A stretch of 64,000 nt of DNA from the NCBI RefSeq assembly GCF_026262505.1, contig NC_067208.1, positions 7,325,962-7,389,961 of the forward strand, given 5' to 3'. Source of the stretch: Trichomonas vaginalis G3 (lineage: Eukaryota; Parabasalia; Trichomonadida; Trichomonadidae). This document shows positions 40,781 through 51,505 of this stretch, one piece after another. The notes under the pieces are model-generated. The model saw only the letters and a list, made by a program, of their open reading frames with translations. It had not been told where the DNA came from and searched no databases. How positions within the stretch are numbered: position 1 is the stretch's first letter; every line of letters starts with the position of its first letter. Both the position numbers and the translations under genes were made by a program.

Positions 40781-40955
40781 TTTTCACGATTTTCATAGAG
40801 TTTTGGCGACTGGGTTTTTATACCTACTCGCAATTTTTCACGATTTTCATGAGTTTTGGCGACCCCGAAAAAAGTCTGGGTCGCAAATTTTTACGATTTT
40901 CGTACGGAATCTCTACCCTCGGTTTTCCGAGGGTAGCAAACATATGAGGAAAACT
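40781..40955 (-). repeat. Tandem partial KilA-N module copies (cassette-like)
   Basis: Three consecutive segments, each starting (plus strand) with a T-run and CACGATTTTC or ACGATTTTC, the codons for E-N-R in the KilA-N gene read in reverse. Segment 3 (40894-40952) is identical over 59 bp to the B-type module at 39655-39713. Segment 2 (40833-40885) shares about 37 bp, with a 1-nt length difference, with the A-type module near 3401-3440. Segment 1 (40781-40831) is a third variant. The block is absent in copy A, where the flanks TTTGGTCATTTTTT are joined directly. Confidence 0.75.
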
Positions 40956-40984
40956 CATGATTTTTGGTCATTTTTTTCGGCAAA

Positions 40985-42470
40985 AATATAATTTAGGGTA
41001 GATGGTTAGATCTAACCTCATTTCTACCCTCATTTCTACCCCATATGTCCTTACTGAAAAAGTATGTGTTCCATCTGTCATTTTACTCAGAATTTTGTTG
41101 CTGAATTCGGCAAAATATAATTTAGGGTAGATGGTTAGATCTAACCTCATTTCTACCCTCATTTCTACCCCATATGTCCTTACTGAAAAAGTATGTGTTC
41201 CATCTGTCATTTTACTCAGAATTTTGTTGCTGAATTCGGCAAAAATATAATTTAGGGTAGATGGTTAGATCTAACCTCATTTCTACCCTCATTTCTACCC
41301 CATATGTCCTTACTGAAAAAGTATGTGTTCCATCTGTCATTTTACTCAGAATTTTGTTGCTGAATTCGGCAAAAATATAATTTAGGGTAGATGGTTAGAT
41401 CTAACCTCATTTCTACCCTCATTTCTACCCCATATGTCCTTACTGAAAAAGTATGTGTTCCATCTGTCATTTTACTCAGAATTTTTTGCTGAATTCGGCA
41501 AAAATATAATTTAGGGTAGATGGTTAGATCTAACCTCATTTCTACCCTCATTTCTACCCCATATGTCCTTACTGAAAAAGTATGTGTTCCATCTGTCATT
41601 TTACTCAGAATTTTATACAGAATTCGGCAAAAATATATTTAGGGTAGATGGTTAGATCTAACCTCATTTCTACCCTCATTTCTACCCCATATGTCCTTAC
41701 TGAAAAAGTATGTGTTCCATCTGTCATTTTACTCAGAATTTTGTTGCTGAATTCGGCAAAAATATAATTTAGGGTAGATGGTTAGATCTAACCTCATTTC
41801 TACCCTCATTTCTACCCCATATGTCCTTACTGAAAAAGTATGTGTTCCATCTGTCATTTTACTCAGAATTTTATACAGAATTCGGCAAAAATATATTTTA
41901 GGGTAGATGGTTAGATCTAACCTCATTTCTACCCTCATTTCTACCCCATATGTCCTTACTGAAAAAGTATGTGTTCCATCTGTCATTTTACTCAGAATTT
42001 TGTTGCTGAATTCGGCAAAAATATAATTTAGGGTAGATGGTTAGATCTAACCTCATTTCTACCCTCATTTCTACCCCATATGTCCTTACTGAAAAAGTAT
42101 GTGTTCCATCTGTCATTTTACTCAGAATTTTGTTGCTGAATTCGGCAAAAATATAATTTAGGGTAGATGGTTAGATCTAACCTCATTTCTACCCTCATTT
42201 CTACCCCATATGTCCTTACTGAAAAAGTATGTGTTCCATCTGTCATTTTACTCAGAATTTTGTTGCTGAATTCGGCAAAAATATAATTTAGGGTAGATGG
42301 TTAGATCTAACCTCATTTCTACCCTCATTTCTACCCCATATGTCCTTACTGAAAAAGTATGTGTTCCATCTGTCATTTTACTCAGAATTTTGTTGCTGAA
42401 TTCGGCAAAAATATAATTTAGGGTAGATGGTTAGATCTAACCTCATTTCTACCCTCATTTCTACCATAAA
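40985..42470. promoter_or_regulatory. Iteron array B1 (GGGTAG type), 12 units
   Basis: Twelve head-to-tail units of about 129 bp, each with the palindrome GGTTAGATCTAACC preceded by TTTAGGGTAGAT and followed by half-sites TTTCTACCC. The spacer (CATATGTCCTTACTG to GAATTCGGCAAAAATATA) is the same as in array A1. Units are almost identical, so the array is recent or homogenised. Apparent reading frames through it are an effect of the period being divisible by three in places. It probably binds the adjacent KilA-N proteins and may be a replication or partition site. Confidence 0.82.
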
Positions 42471-42473
42471 GTT

Positions 42474-43388
42474 TTATAAGCGTTTTACATGGTAAACATT
42501 GTGAATTCGTGAAATTCTAAACAATTTTGTGGCTTCTATTTCTTCTGTCAGTATGTCAAAAGTTTTCACAATATTGAATGTATCTTTATATTTCTTCTTG
42601 ACATCTGAAAGAAGGAAATCGTCAGCAGTTGGATAGTTTTTGTTCAGAAATGTCAACATGTCCATTTTATCTTCTGCTGGTTTCTCTGCTTCTTTCTTTA
42701 AGTCAGCATAGTCGTTTCGCATACGTTCTATCTCTTTGACAGAATAGTTATATTTCCTCATTGCTGCTTTACATTTTGAACATTGTGGGTTCATTTTAGC
42801 ATTATATTCTGAAACCTTACCTGCTAAAACAACTAAGGCGTCAATGGTTTTCTTTAACTCAAAAGTTGCGGGTTTTATTTGTCCGTTCCATATTTTACAT
42901 CTTTTATCTTTATCTCTTATCTGCCATACACATTCAGCAACTAACGAAACAAAGTTGTCGTAGGTCTTAAATTCTTCAGATTTATATATGTCAGAAACAT
43001 TCTTATATACCATATCGCAGTCTTTGTCCATGACTTTGTGGTTGCAATGAAATCCAAGAAACTCATAGTTAACCTTACGTATGAACTTCTTAATTTCAAC
43101 TGAGTCAGTTGCTTTGACTTCTATTTCATCGAATTCAGGAATAGTGAGCTTTTGTTGTTGGATTTCAGGAAGTTTAGGTAGATGGTCAATAATATCCTGC
43201 ATTTCATAAAGATACTGTTCATTTGTTTCATCTTTTGCAGTGCAATCTAAATCTCCTTGGAGAAGTTCTTGCTTTATCTTCTGGATTGTTGTTTCGAAAG
43301 TAAACGAATCTGGAATGAAGCTTTTCATTTCTACTAACATTGAAGTTGGATTCATGACTAACGAGTTTGGTGCTGTTGTTGCTAACAT
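42474..43388 (-). CDS. 304-aa unknown protein flanked by iterons, copy B
   Basis: The counterpart of 4927-5841. The first 165 residues are identical apart from silent changes. Differences are KRCKIW for RRGKVW in the middle and a cluster in the last 45 residues ending SRIHNVYHVKRL. The stop codon touches the end of array B1. Confidence 0.7.
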   Translation of the reverse strand: MLATTAPNSLVMNPTSMLVEMKSFIPDSFTFETTIQKIKQELLQGDLDCTAKDETNEQYLYEMQDIIDHLPKLPEIQQQKLTIPEFDEIEVKATDSVEIKKFIRKVNYEFLGFHCNHKVMDKDCDMVYKNVSDIYKSEEFKTYDNFVSLVAECVWQIRDKDKRCKIWNGQIKPATFELKKTIDALVVLAGKVSEYNAKMNPQCSKCKAAMRKYNYSVKEIERMRNDYADLKKEAEKPAEDKMDMLTFLNKNYPTADDFLLSDVKKKYKDTFNIVKTFDILTEEIEATKLFRISRIHNVYHVKRL

Positions 43389-43489
43389 GTTCTTACAATA
43401 AAAATAAAAAATATTTTTTAAAAAAACTAACTTTATTTTTTATTTCGGGAAAGTGTCAAAAATAAATTGTTTTCATGAGTTTTCTACGA

Positions 43490-43625
43490 TGGTAGAAATG
43501 AGGTTAGATCTAACCATCTACCCTAAACTTTATTTTTGCCGAATTCAGCAACAAAATTCATGAAAATTCATGAGGGTAGAAATCGGGGTAGAAATGAGGT
43601 TAGATCTAACCATCTACCCTAAACT
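43490..43625. promoter_or_regulatory. Iteron block B2 (GGGTAG type)
   Basis: Two units with GAGGTTAGATCTAACCATC and flanking half-sites (GGGTAGAAAT, CTACCCTAAA), inverted relative to array B1 and separated by the TTTTTGCCGAATTC spacer. It matches A2 in position. Confidence 0.75.
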
Positions 43626-43632
43626 TTATTTT

Positions 43633-44490
43633 TCAATACTTTTTCAGCACTTTTCCGTAGTTATATATGAAAGACAATTCGAGATAAAAGTCATAGTACA
43701 ATGGAATAATATGTTGCACACCATTTGTTGTGAACCAAACTTGAAAGTCAGAGAAACTGTTACTAGGTGGTTCGTAGAATTTAGAAGCAAAGTCATAAAA
43801 GTCCTTACCAATACATAGAAAACTATTGTTGCTTGAACTGAAACTTGCATGACACATAACATTTTGAGGGTCAAACACGTTTCTATAAACTGTCAAATCT
43901 GCTGGTGGAAGTATAAATTTAAATGGACCATCTGGTGGTAATGGTTCGTTCTGGTTTAGTAACCGAAGAAATTGTGCCCAAGAACGTTTGTCTACTCCCC
44001 AAAATAAAAACTCTGTATCTCTTGGAGGGTTAATTTCAATCTTTTGAAATGAAACGGTGGAGTTCATCTTGTCATATTCTAGTTTCAGATAGTATGTTCC
44101 ATTTAGTAAAGAGTCGTATTTTTCTTGAAATTCCCAATAATATTTGTTCATTTGAGTTTGAAAGTCATTTAGAGTTTTTCAAGACTTTCGTCTGAACGAA
44201 TTGTAAAGATTTTCATTTCGTCAAATTTGTCTATTAGACCATCAGAACCTTTATACTGCCCATGAAAATATACTGCGAACATAAATGCGTTAGTTTTTTG
44301 AAAACAAAACTCTTCTAAATCCTATTGCCTTTGCATCTGAAGGACTTTGAAGCCAACGAATTGGATAGTCAAACCTGTATGCTCCGGATGAAATTTCTTC
44401 ATCTGAAATAGTCCTACCAGCATTTGTAAAGATATAGTCTAACGGTTTTGTATCTGCTACTTTTGTTCTTTGTTTTTCAACCTGAAGCAT
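43633..44490 (-). pseudogene. Virion-like paralog 1, copy B (broken)
   Basis: The counterpart of 6254-7115. The C-terminal 172 residues, with the FYEPPSNSFSDFQVW landmark, still read open. Broken. Confidence 0.65.
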
Positions 44491-44638
44491 TTAATATATG
44501 TAAAAATATATTGTTTTAAAATGGTATGCCATTTCATATTTCTCATCTAACAAACAAGTTTCCCAACGGTCTTCTCCAACAAACTCAGCGTACAGTTCAA
44601 ATAAAATTTAAAAAATGTCACTTTTTTGAAAAACGTTT

Positions 44639-46791
44639 TTATTTCATGCAATGTTTTATTTCTGTGCCGTCTTCAAGTATGCCCCAGTACTTACGCTTGG
44701 AGAGGACATGAACTTCGGAAAATACCTTATCTAGCTTAAAACAGCCCATCTTTTCACCGACCATGCCCATTTCAATGAGTTTGTTGTACCCTTCTTCGTT
44801 CGTCATGAGTGCGTCAATGTTCTCATAGTAAACCTTCACTTTGGATTTGACTTCGGAGAAGAATTTGTTGTAGTTGTCAAGGACTGCCTTTGCGAACTGA
44901 GGGTAAGACCAATGTTCGACAATAGGTTTTAATGTGGTTACTAAGCCACTTTGACCTTGAGTGAATTCGTACTTCAAAACAAAAGGAGAAAACCTTTCAA
45001 CAAAGTTGTCGACCTTCTCATAATGTTTACTCTTCATCTCTTGAGGTTTCTTAATGGAATATCCCCATGTCGAATTCATAAGCAATTTGAGTGTCATTGC
45101 AAGTTTGGGGTTTGAAGCTTTCCTAATATCATACAGTTGTTGTATGACTTTTCCAACTGTATAGTTCCTTCCCGGGAACTCACCATCTTCGTTTGGAATT
45201 CCAGTCGGAATATATTGGACAAACCTCATGTATGCAGCGTTAAGGTCGACATAGTATATCTTTTCGTTTGAGTCGAACTTGTCGCAACCAATTGGTCCAG
45301 TTTGTGGAAATTCAAGTGAGTCTCTTATCTTCTGAGAAACTTCTCCTGTTATCTCATAAACATCGTCGAAGCAACCTGTTTCATATAAAACCTTCTGACC
45401 TAACTCAGATGCTCTCCAATACAATTTGACGTCAATTGGATGTCTCAATGGAAGTTTGTTTATAGCATCTTGAAGTTCTTGCAACCTCATTGGAAGTTCT
45501 TCTGGTTCAGGTGGTATCCGAACAAACCAACTCCTTGTGGAACTGTGTACTTCTTTTGTACTAGAACTTTGTCTGGAACAACTTTTGGTCTTGCTAACAA
45601 TGAAAAGTTTGTTTCGTCTTTTGGTACAAAAGTTTCTGTCAGCTTGTCATCTGGAATTGGTTCCAACAAACCTTTCTCGAAAAGAATGTTTACAGCTCTG
45701 ACAATGTTGCACTTGCCTTTTCCGAACAATGGGTTTGTAAGACTTTCGTTCAACATGAAGTGGTTGTGGACAATTACAATCTTCAACCATGGTAAGTCTT
45801 TGTCAACAACATAGTCGTCATGTGAAGAACCTTTAGCTGTAGGTATGTTGACTCGGATATTGACATTTGCCAACGGTGCAATTTTTGCCAATTGACCTCT
45901 GAGAATGTACCTTGTCTTCACACATGACTCAAGATACTTCATTTTCTCATCTGTAACAAGACCAGAGTTCCTGAGACATGTAAGAATACAAGGTTCATTG
46001 ACAATTGTTTCAATTGAATTGTAAATTCCATACCTTGTCAAGTCAATGTCAGACTTATTTCTGAAGGGGAAGTATCCAGCATGTTGTCTGACTGCTTGAG
46101 GGTTAGGTTGGTACCATTCGAACTTGACACTTGCAATTCCTTCAATTGCATTCAAAATGTCTGAGTCGGAGTCAACCATTTGTTCTCTCTTTGTAGTCTT
46201 GAAAGCGTCAAGAAGTTGTGCGGCTGTTGTGACATTGCCATGTGCATAGTAAATGTGACCATCCAAATCTGTTATGGTCAATCTGAGATTGTGTCCTTTC
46301 TTATTTCCGTCTTGAATTGCAGCAAGTACACCCATGAAGCCTTCTTTGTTCTTTCCTTCGTCAAAGTTTACTGTAAAGGTTCGACCAGATGTAATTTGAC
46401 TTCTAACTTCACGATACTTTTCATATGCATATCTTGTTCTTTCCATGGGAGCATGTGTGTCTTCACCTTTTCCTTTTTTCCTTCTCAAAGGATGCAATGG
46501 TTCGTCATGTTTCCAGTAGAATCTGGCAAAGCCGTCGTGTCCTTCAACTTGAGGTTCACTAACATCGAAAGGCATGTCCATAAGACGTTCTTCTTCTAAC
46601 CTCTCTAGTCTGTTTGGATAATTGGCACGTGCTGTTTCCAAATCCATTTCGTAGCGAAGACCAGACAATTTGTCATAGACTTTTATGGGTCTTCCCTTCC
46701 TATATTTAAACTTCTTCGAAACTCTCCAACCATATCTTTGCAACTCTGCTTTTATTCTAGCAGACTTTCTATCCATTCTATATGGGGGCAT
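44639..46791 (-). pseudogene. Family B DNA polymerase, copy B (broken)
   Basis: The Polinton polymerase that would copy the element from its ends, probably by protein priming as known for the class. At about 720 codons it is compact for the family. The N-terminal half (from MPPYRMDRKSARIK) is basic and of unclear fold; the C-terminal half has the palm region: YYVDLNAAYMRFVQYIPTG (motif A), KLLMNSTWGY (motif B) and the strand-turn region of motif C at YYENIDAL. It starts at the ATG following TTTTTATAAAA. The copy has about one clear break. Confidence 0.87.
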
Positions 46792-46822
46792 TTTTATAAA
46801 AAGAAAAAAAATATTTTTTTCT

Positions 46823-47405
46823 TTACTTTACATAACCGCCTGCTGCCAAAAGTCTTTGACGCCAACCCATACCAGCTAATGAAGGTTGGCTTGGTTTAGT
46901 TTGGAAACTAAACTTTGGTTTTGGTTTATCTTCAGTTTTTGGTTTCTCTTCTTCTATCGGTTTTTCGTCACTTTTCGGTTCCTCTGACTTTACTTTACTT
47001 GCAGGAACAGTTGTGTCGTCAACATCTTCATAAATATCATATGCCATTTGTTTTTGTTTTCCTTTCAACTTTTTGTGTTTGTTGTAAAGTTTAGAATATT
47101 TCGACTCTAAGTCAATGAGATGTTCTATAATGAACTGTTGGTCAGTGAAGTAAACTTTTCCATCTGTTGTCTCGAAAGCTCCTTCAGACTTCAATATTTT
47201 ATTTGTGAGAGTCTGTTTCTTTTTTGAGATACTAGCCGTTCCATTTCTATGAAAAGTGACTTTATAGTTAGAGTTTGTATTCCAGACCTGGCACTTTCTA
47301 TTATTGAATTTTTCTCTTCATCTGTAAGTTCTTTGACAGGTTTTGACAATGGTTCTGAACTTTTTGTTTGTGTGTCAAATCTACCGTTTCAACTTCTTCG
47401 GTCAT
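46823..47405 (-). pseudogene. Small unknown gene(s), copy B (broken)
   Basis: The counterpart of 9451-10035. The Pro/Glu/Lys linker (PIEEEKPKTEDKPKPKF) and the end GMGWRQRLLAAGGYVK are clear in this copy. Confidence 0.5.
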
Positions 47406-47424
47406 TTCATCTCAGTAAAAAATT

Positions 47425-47577
47425 TTAGTTTGGTTTGTTTTCAACTGGTTGTTGAGGTTTTTTAAGTCGGTCTAAAACTTCCTGAGGTATAGGAAGAACT
47501 TGACAAACACGTTGTGTAACTGCTGGAAGCCGACAAATCCATCTTGAACCCATTTGTCTCAATGCTGTATTGTTCAT
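47425..47577 (-). CDS. 50-aa basic protein, copy B
   Basis: The counterpart of 10042-10206, with the same start and body and a slightly different end. No function is recognised. Confidence 0.45.
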   Translation of the reverse strand: MNNTALRQMGSRWICRLPAVTQRVCQVLPIPQEVLDRLKKPQQPVENKPN

Positions 47578-47583
47578 TTCATC

Positions 47584-47997
47584 TCAGTAAAAAATTTTAC
47601 ATTCCCACGTTTGAGGTGGTTGAGGTTGGTTATTGTTTACCCACTGTTGTGCATGGTTATATCCTCTGTTAAAGAATCTTTCACCTTGGTCCATATAGTG
47701 CCCTGCTTGGTTATAGTAGTCATTTGCTTTGTTATAATAGTTTCCTGCTTGTCTTCCTACATTGTCCATCCATCCTTGAACTTTTCCTCTTGTTTCAGGA
47801 TTTGGAATAAGATTTGTTGCATCTCGTGCTACATCCCAACCTTTCTGTACAGTTTGTATAATAGGTTGTGCTTTCTCTTTAAGTATACCTAATGTACTCA
47901 AAATCTTCCTTCCAACTCCAAATACACCTCTGGCTATTGTTCCCACTGCGGGCAAAAATCTGGATGCAACTCCTGCTAATGCGCCAAATAAACCCAT
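47584..47997 (-). CDS. Amphipathic Gly-rich small protein, copy B
   Basis: A 137-residue counterpart of 10226-10627. The amphipathic N-terminus is identical and the last few residues differ. It is divergent from the integrase gene over 17 bp. Confidence 0.6.
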   Translation of the reverse strand: MGLFGALAGVASRFLPAVGTIARGVFGVGRKILSTLGILKEKAQPIIQTVQKGWDVARDATNLIPNPETRGKVQGWMDNVGRQAGNYYNKANDYYNQAGHYMDQGERFFNRGYNHAQQWVNNNQPQPPQTWECKIFY

Positions 47998-48014
47998 TTC
48001 TTATGGGTTAAAAA

Positions 48015-48970
48015 ATGACGAATTCAAACAAGGACCCCTATGTTTCTAAGGCAACAAAGAAAGCACTCATGGTAAAAATCTTTAGTTCAACACCAAATGC
48101 TTGGTTTATGGATATCTTGGAAAACATTCCGAGGTATAGAGAAGATGGACCACCATACTGGCTAATATTTGTTGGTCAAAACACAAGATACTGTGAAGCC
48201 ATACCATTATGGTCCAAAAATATTTTAGATGTGAAAACTGCTTTGTCAATATTCGTTGACAAATACCATCCAACAAAACTGACATCTGACTGTGAAAGTT
48301 CTTTCAAATCAGATGATGTAAAAAACTATCTGCGTTCAAAAAATGTAAACCAATATTTCATTGTCGACCAAAACCATTCTGCTCTTGGTGTCATTGACGG
48401 TTGTATAAAAATGTTAAGAGACTTAAACCAACCACAAGGTGGTGAAGCAAATGAAATGTCATATGACGACAAGTATAGACACTTCTCCATGGCAAAGATG
48501 AGACAAGTTTTAAATATTTACAATACCCGTAAACAAAAAGGTTTGGGAAACCACTCCCCGAAGAAATGAAAAACAACCCTGACTTAGAGAAAGACTATAT
48601 ATTTAACAATTTAGTCAAAAGAGACAAACAAGAAAGAATGCCGGGCTTCAAACTTCAGAAAGGTGACAAAGTAAAAATAGAAATACCTAAACGCGACCCA
48701 TATGAAAATACTATTGACTATGACAACAATGGGAACCGACAGGTACTCACATTCGTGTTCGTAAAAATAGAAGAAAGTATACAAGAGAATATTATGAAGT
48801 TTTAGGCAAACATGGCAAAATGTACACACTGCAAGCAGAAGATAAAACTACTATTGTCAGACCTCGTTTCAAACTTGTCAAAGTTCAAGGTGGTATACTT
48901 TCAAAGACAGTTCCTAACAAATATAAGACAACTCCAGACGAATATGCTAAAGAAGTTGAAAATGACGACT
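48015..48970 (+). pseudogene. RVE-type integrase, copy B (broken)
   Basis: The same gene as the open copy at 10645-11604. The catalytic core reads open here, but the gene is broken further on. Confidence 0.85.
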
Positions 48971-50375
48971 AAGCAATTCTATACCATGCGTAAACTGTCA
49001 TGTAAGGTGGCATGTAGTCTTTACTTTGTCCCGTTGTTTGCGTATACCCTGAAACGTGATGTGTATGGTTTCCTCCTCCCTCAGTGTCACTCCAGTAACA
49101 ATTTATAGCAAATTGAACGTTGTTTTTAACATCATATCCTTTACCTTTTGTCATTGCTGACCAATCCCAATATCTATGCTTATGCCAACCTGCTTGAGAT
49201 GTACTTAAATCTATGTAGTGACTGTGCGCAGGTAAATTTGCACCTGAAATCGTTTTACTTCCACCTGTTTCCTTTGAAGAGTTTGCACAATACAAAAACC
49301 TGTCGACTATTTGAGTCCAAGTTCCAAAACCAAGTACTACTTCTGGTCTGGTAGAGTTCATTGACGTATAAATAGAACCTATAGGATATAATGTTTGAAG
49401 TATTTCTGTCTTTAATGTTTGAAGCTCTGTTTTGTCAGCTTTCTTATCATATAAATCTTGAGCAGTGAATTTAACATTATTTTCATCCTCCATGACATAA
49501 ACATTTCTACATCTAATGTATTTCATCGTCGTTATGTTTTCCTCCGATGTTAAACCTTGTGGAAAGTTAGGAGGTTTCCAATATAATGCATCCCCATCAG
49601 TTCCATCAGCTCCTTCAACCGTTCCTTCAATACTTTCTATACCAACAGTTGTGAAGAATTCATGTGTATGGTTCTTATCTGCTTTCTTTTCAAGGCTAAC
49701 GTTTAAGTCTGTTATTTCAGAAGATGTATGTGTATGTCCAACGTCACTTTTCCTGTTTAAGGTTTCTTGTAAGTTTGTAATATTTGCAATGGTATGTGTA
49801 TGTCCAATGTCACTTTTCCTGTTTAAGGTTTCTTGTAAGTTTGTAATATTTGCAATGGTATGTGTATGTCCAATGTCACTTTTCCTGTTTAAGGTTTCTT
49901 GTAAGTTTGTAATATTTGCAATGGTATGTATATGAGTCTTTTTAGAATATTCGTTTTCAGCTCTTGTCACTTCACTTGACATTTTATTGTCAACATATGT
50001 TTTGTCTGCTAGTTCAGGATGAGTATGTTCTTTTGTTGCATAAGCATTGTTAGCTCTTTCTTCTTCTTTTGCTATTGCATCGTCTACATATTCTTTGTCA
50101 GCTTTGTTGTCAACATCTGCTTTCAAAAGAAGTTCATTTATAGGTTTCTCGTTTAAAGTTCCTTTTGTTGGATTTATACAGACAGTATGGTTCTTATTGT
50201 CTTGAAACAGAAACTCATCTGTCATTGGGTTTAATGTCAGTTTTAAGTTTCCTTCTTTCAATGACTCAGATATCTTAGAATAGTTTGAAAAGTTTGTTGT
50301 GTTCTTATTTAGAGCTTGCATAATGAGTTGTCGGTTGTGTTGTATTTCTCTTATGGAAGCAATATCTTTCGACAT
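48969..50375 (-). CDS. Phage tail-collar/fibre-like protein, copy B
   Basis: A 468-residue protein. Residues 1-130 are a helical stem with Lys/Asp repeats (ADVDNKADKEYVDDA). Residues about 150-225 hold three 22-residue repeats of the type ITNLQETLNRKSD-xG-HTHT-IAN, whose paired His (HTH) resemble the metal-binding H-x-H ladders of trimeric phage fibres. The C-terminal 180 residues match tail-collar/receptor-tip domains (YPIGSIYTSM, FGTWTQIVDRFLY, NLPAHSHYI, GGNHTHHVSGYT, MPPYMTVYAWYRIA). In phages such tips bind the cell surface, so this is a plausible fibre or attachment protein of the Polinton particle. It is convergent with the integrase gene (overlapping stops) and divergent from virion-like paralog 2. 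Confidence 0.85.
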   Translation of the reverse strand: MSKDIASIREIQHNRQLIMQALNKNTTNFSNYSKISESLKEGNLKLTLNPMTDEFLFQDNKNHTVCINPTKGTLNEKPINELLLKADVDNKADKEYVDDAIAKEEERANNAYATKEHTHPELADKTYVDNKMSSEVTRAENEYSKKTHIHTIANITNLQETLNRKSDIGHTHTIANITNLQETLNRKSDIGHTHTIANITNLQETLNRKSDVGHTHTSSEITDLNVSLEKKADKNHTHEFFTTVGIESIEGTVEGADGTDGDALYWKPPNFPQGLTSEENITTMKYIRCRNVYVMEDENNVKFTAQDLYDKKADKTELQTLKTEILQTLYPIGSIYTSMNSTRPEVVLGFGTWTQIVDRFLYCANSSKETGGSKTISGANLPAHSHYIDLSTSQAGWHKHRYWDWSAMTKGKGYDVKNNVQFAINCYWSDTEGGGNHTHHVSGYTQTTGQSKDYMPPYMTVYAWYRIA

Positions 50376-50393
50376 TTTTATTCTAGATAAAAT

Positions 50394-51244
50394 ATGCTTT
50401 CAATAGAAAAAGAAAATTCAACAAGAGTTGCTACAACTAAACCATTAGATGAACTTTTTACTAATGTAGGTCAAAAGTTTGAGACAGAGACCGTAAAGCA
50501 TGAAGGCTATCGTTTTGACTACCCATTAAGATGGTTAAGAGACCCATCCGTCACAAAAGCTATTGGCTTTCGTAGAATGAAGTTCATTTCAGAAGCCATA
50601 CATGGTTTCCCATTTACGGTCGGTTTTGAAGTTCGATACTATAACAAAGAAAAACGTATGTATGAGAAATTTGAACAGGGAAAACTTTTACAAGTGAATT
50701 TGCTTGTAAACTTAGAAACAACTCTTCAAGCTTTTCAAGAAAAAATAAACGATATCTATATCGAATATGCAAAACAGTATAACATTGACGAAGGAGAATA
50801 CCATCTCGATATTATTTATGACAGGAAAAATGCAACTGTTAAAATCAATAGAATAGAAGACCTTGGAGAAAACGTTTATATTTCTACAAAATATAACAAC
50901 TTGGCATGGTATAGATTTATGAGGATGTTAAATCAGCCTGCAGCATATCCAGTACACCCGAACTTTTATGAAGTCGAAAACCCTAATGGAACATATGAAA
51001 ATGTTTTCGACCCAGATGCTATTATTGTTCATGCTTCATTTTCTGGTGCGCAAAACTCTTTCTTATGTCTGATGAATGATTTTTACGAAAACCTACAAAG
51101 TTATACGAACCACCAAGTGGAAGTATTTCAGACTTTCAAGTATGGTTTACTACAGATGGAAGAAAAAGAATAATTCCATTATACCATGCGTTTTACTTAG
51201 AACTTAGTTTCATATACAACTACTATCGAACGGTAAAAATATAA
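50394..51244 (+). pseudogene. Virion-like paralog 2, copy B (broken)
   Basis: The same gene as 14188-15036. Most of it reads open, but it is broken. The 18-bp divergent promoter gap with TTTTTATTCTAGATAAAA precedes it. Confidence 0.65.
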
Positions 51245-51248
51245 TTTT

Positions 51249-51487
51249 TTAATACGGTTGAGGTGTTGGATTTGGTTGCCAACTAGACTGTGGTGCAGGT
51301 TCAGGCTGTTGTATAACAGGAGCTTGTTCTTCTGGTTCAGGGTCTTTAGGTATAATACCAACAAACTGACCTACTCTTTTACCAATATTTTTGACTCCGT
51401 TCCAAATTCCTCTTCCGACAGATTTTATTCCATTCCATATACCTCTTCCAATTCTGAGAAGTTTCCAATACTACTGAAGAAACCCAT
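51249..51487 (-). pseudogene. 80-aa amphipathic basic protein, copy B (broken)
   Basis: The counterpart of 15041-15283. Broken. Confidence 0.55.
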
Positions 51488-51505
51488 TTTACTATATGTA
51501 AAAAT

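Noticed and set aside
40968-41986. Repeated 80-85 aa reading frames (MTDGTHTFSVRTYG...) on the minus strand of the iteron array
   Set aside because: They are translations of the 129-bp repeat itself, are not in the A-type array, and have no protein-like conservation.
40985-42470. CRISPR-like array
   Set aside because: The whole 129-bp unit, spacer included, is the same in every copy, so there are no unique spacers, and the setting is a eukaryotic element.
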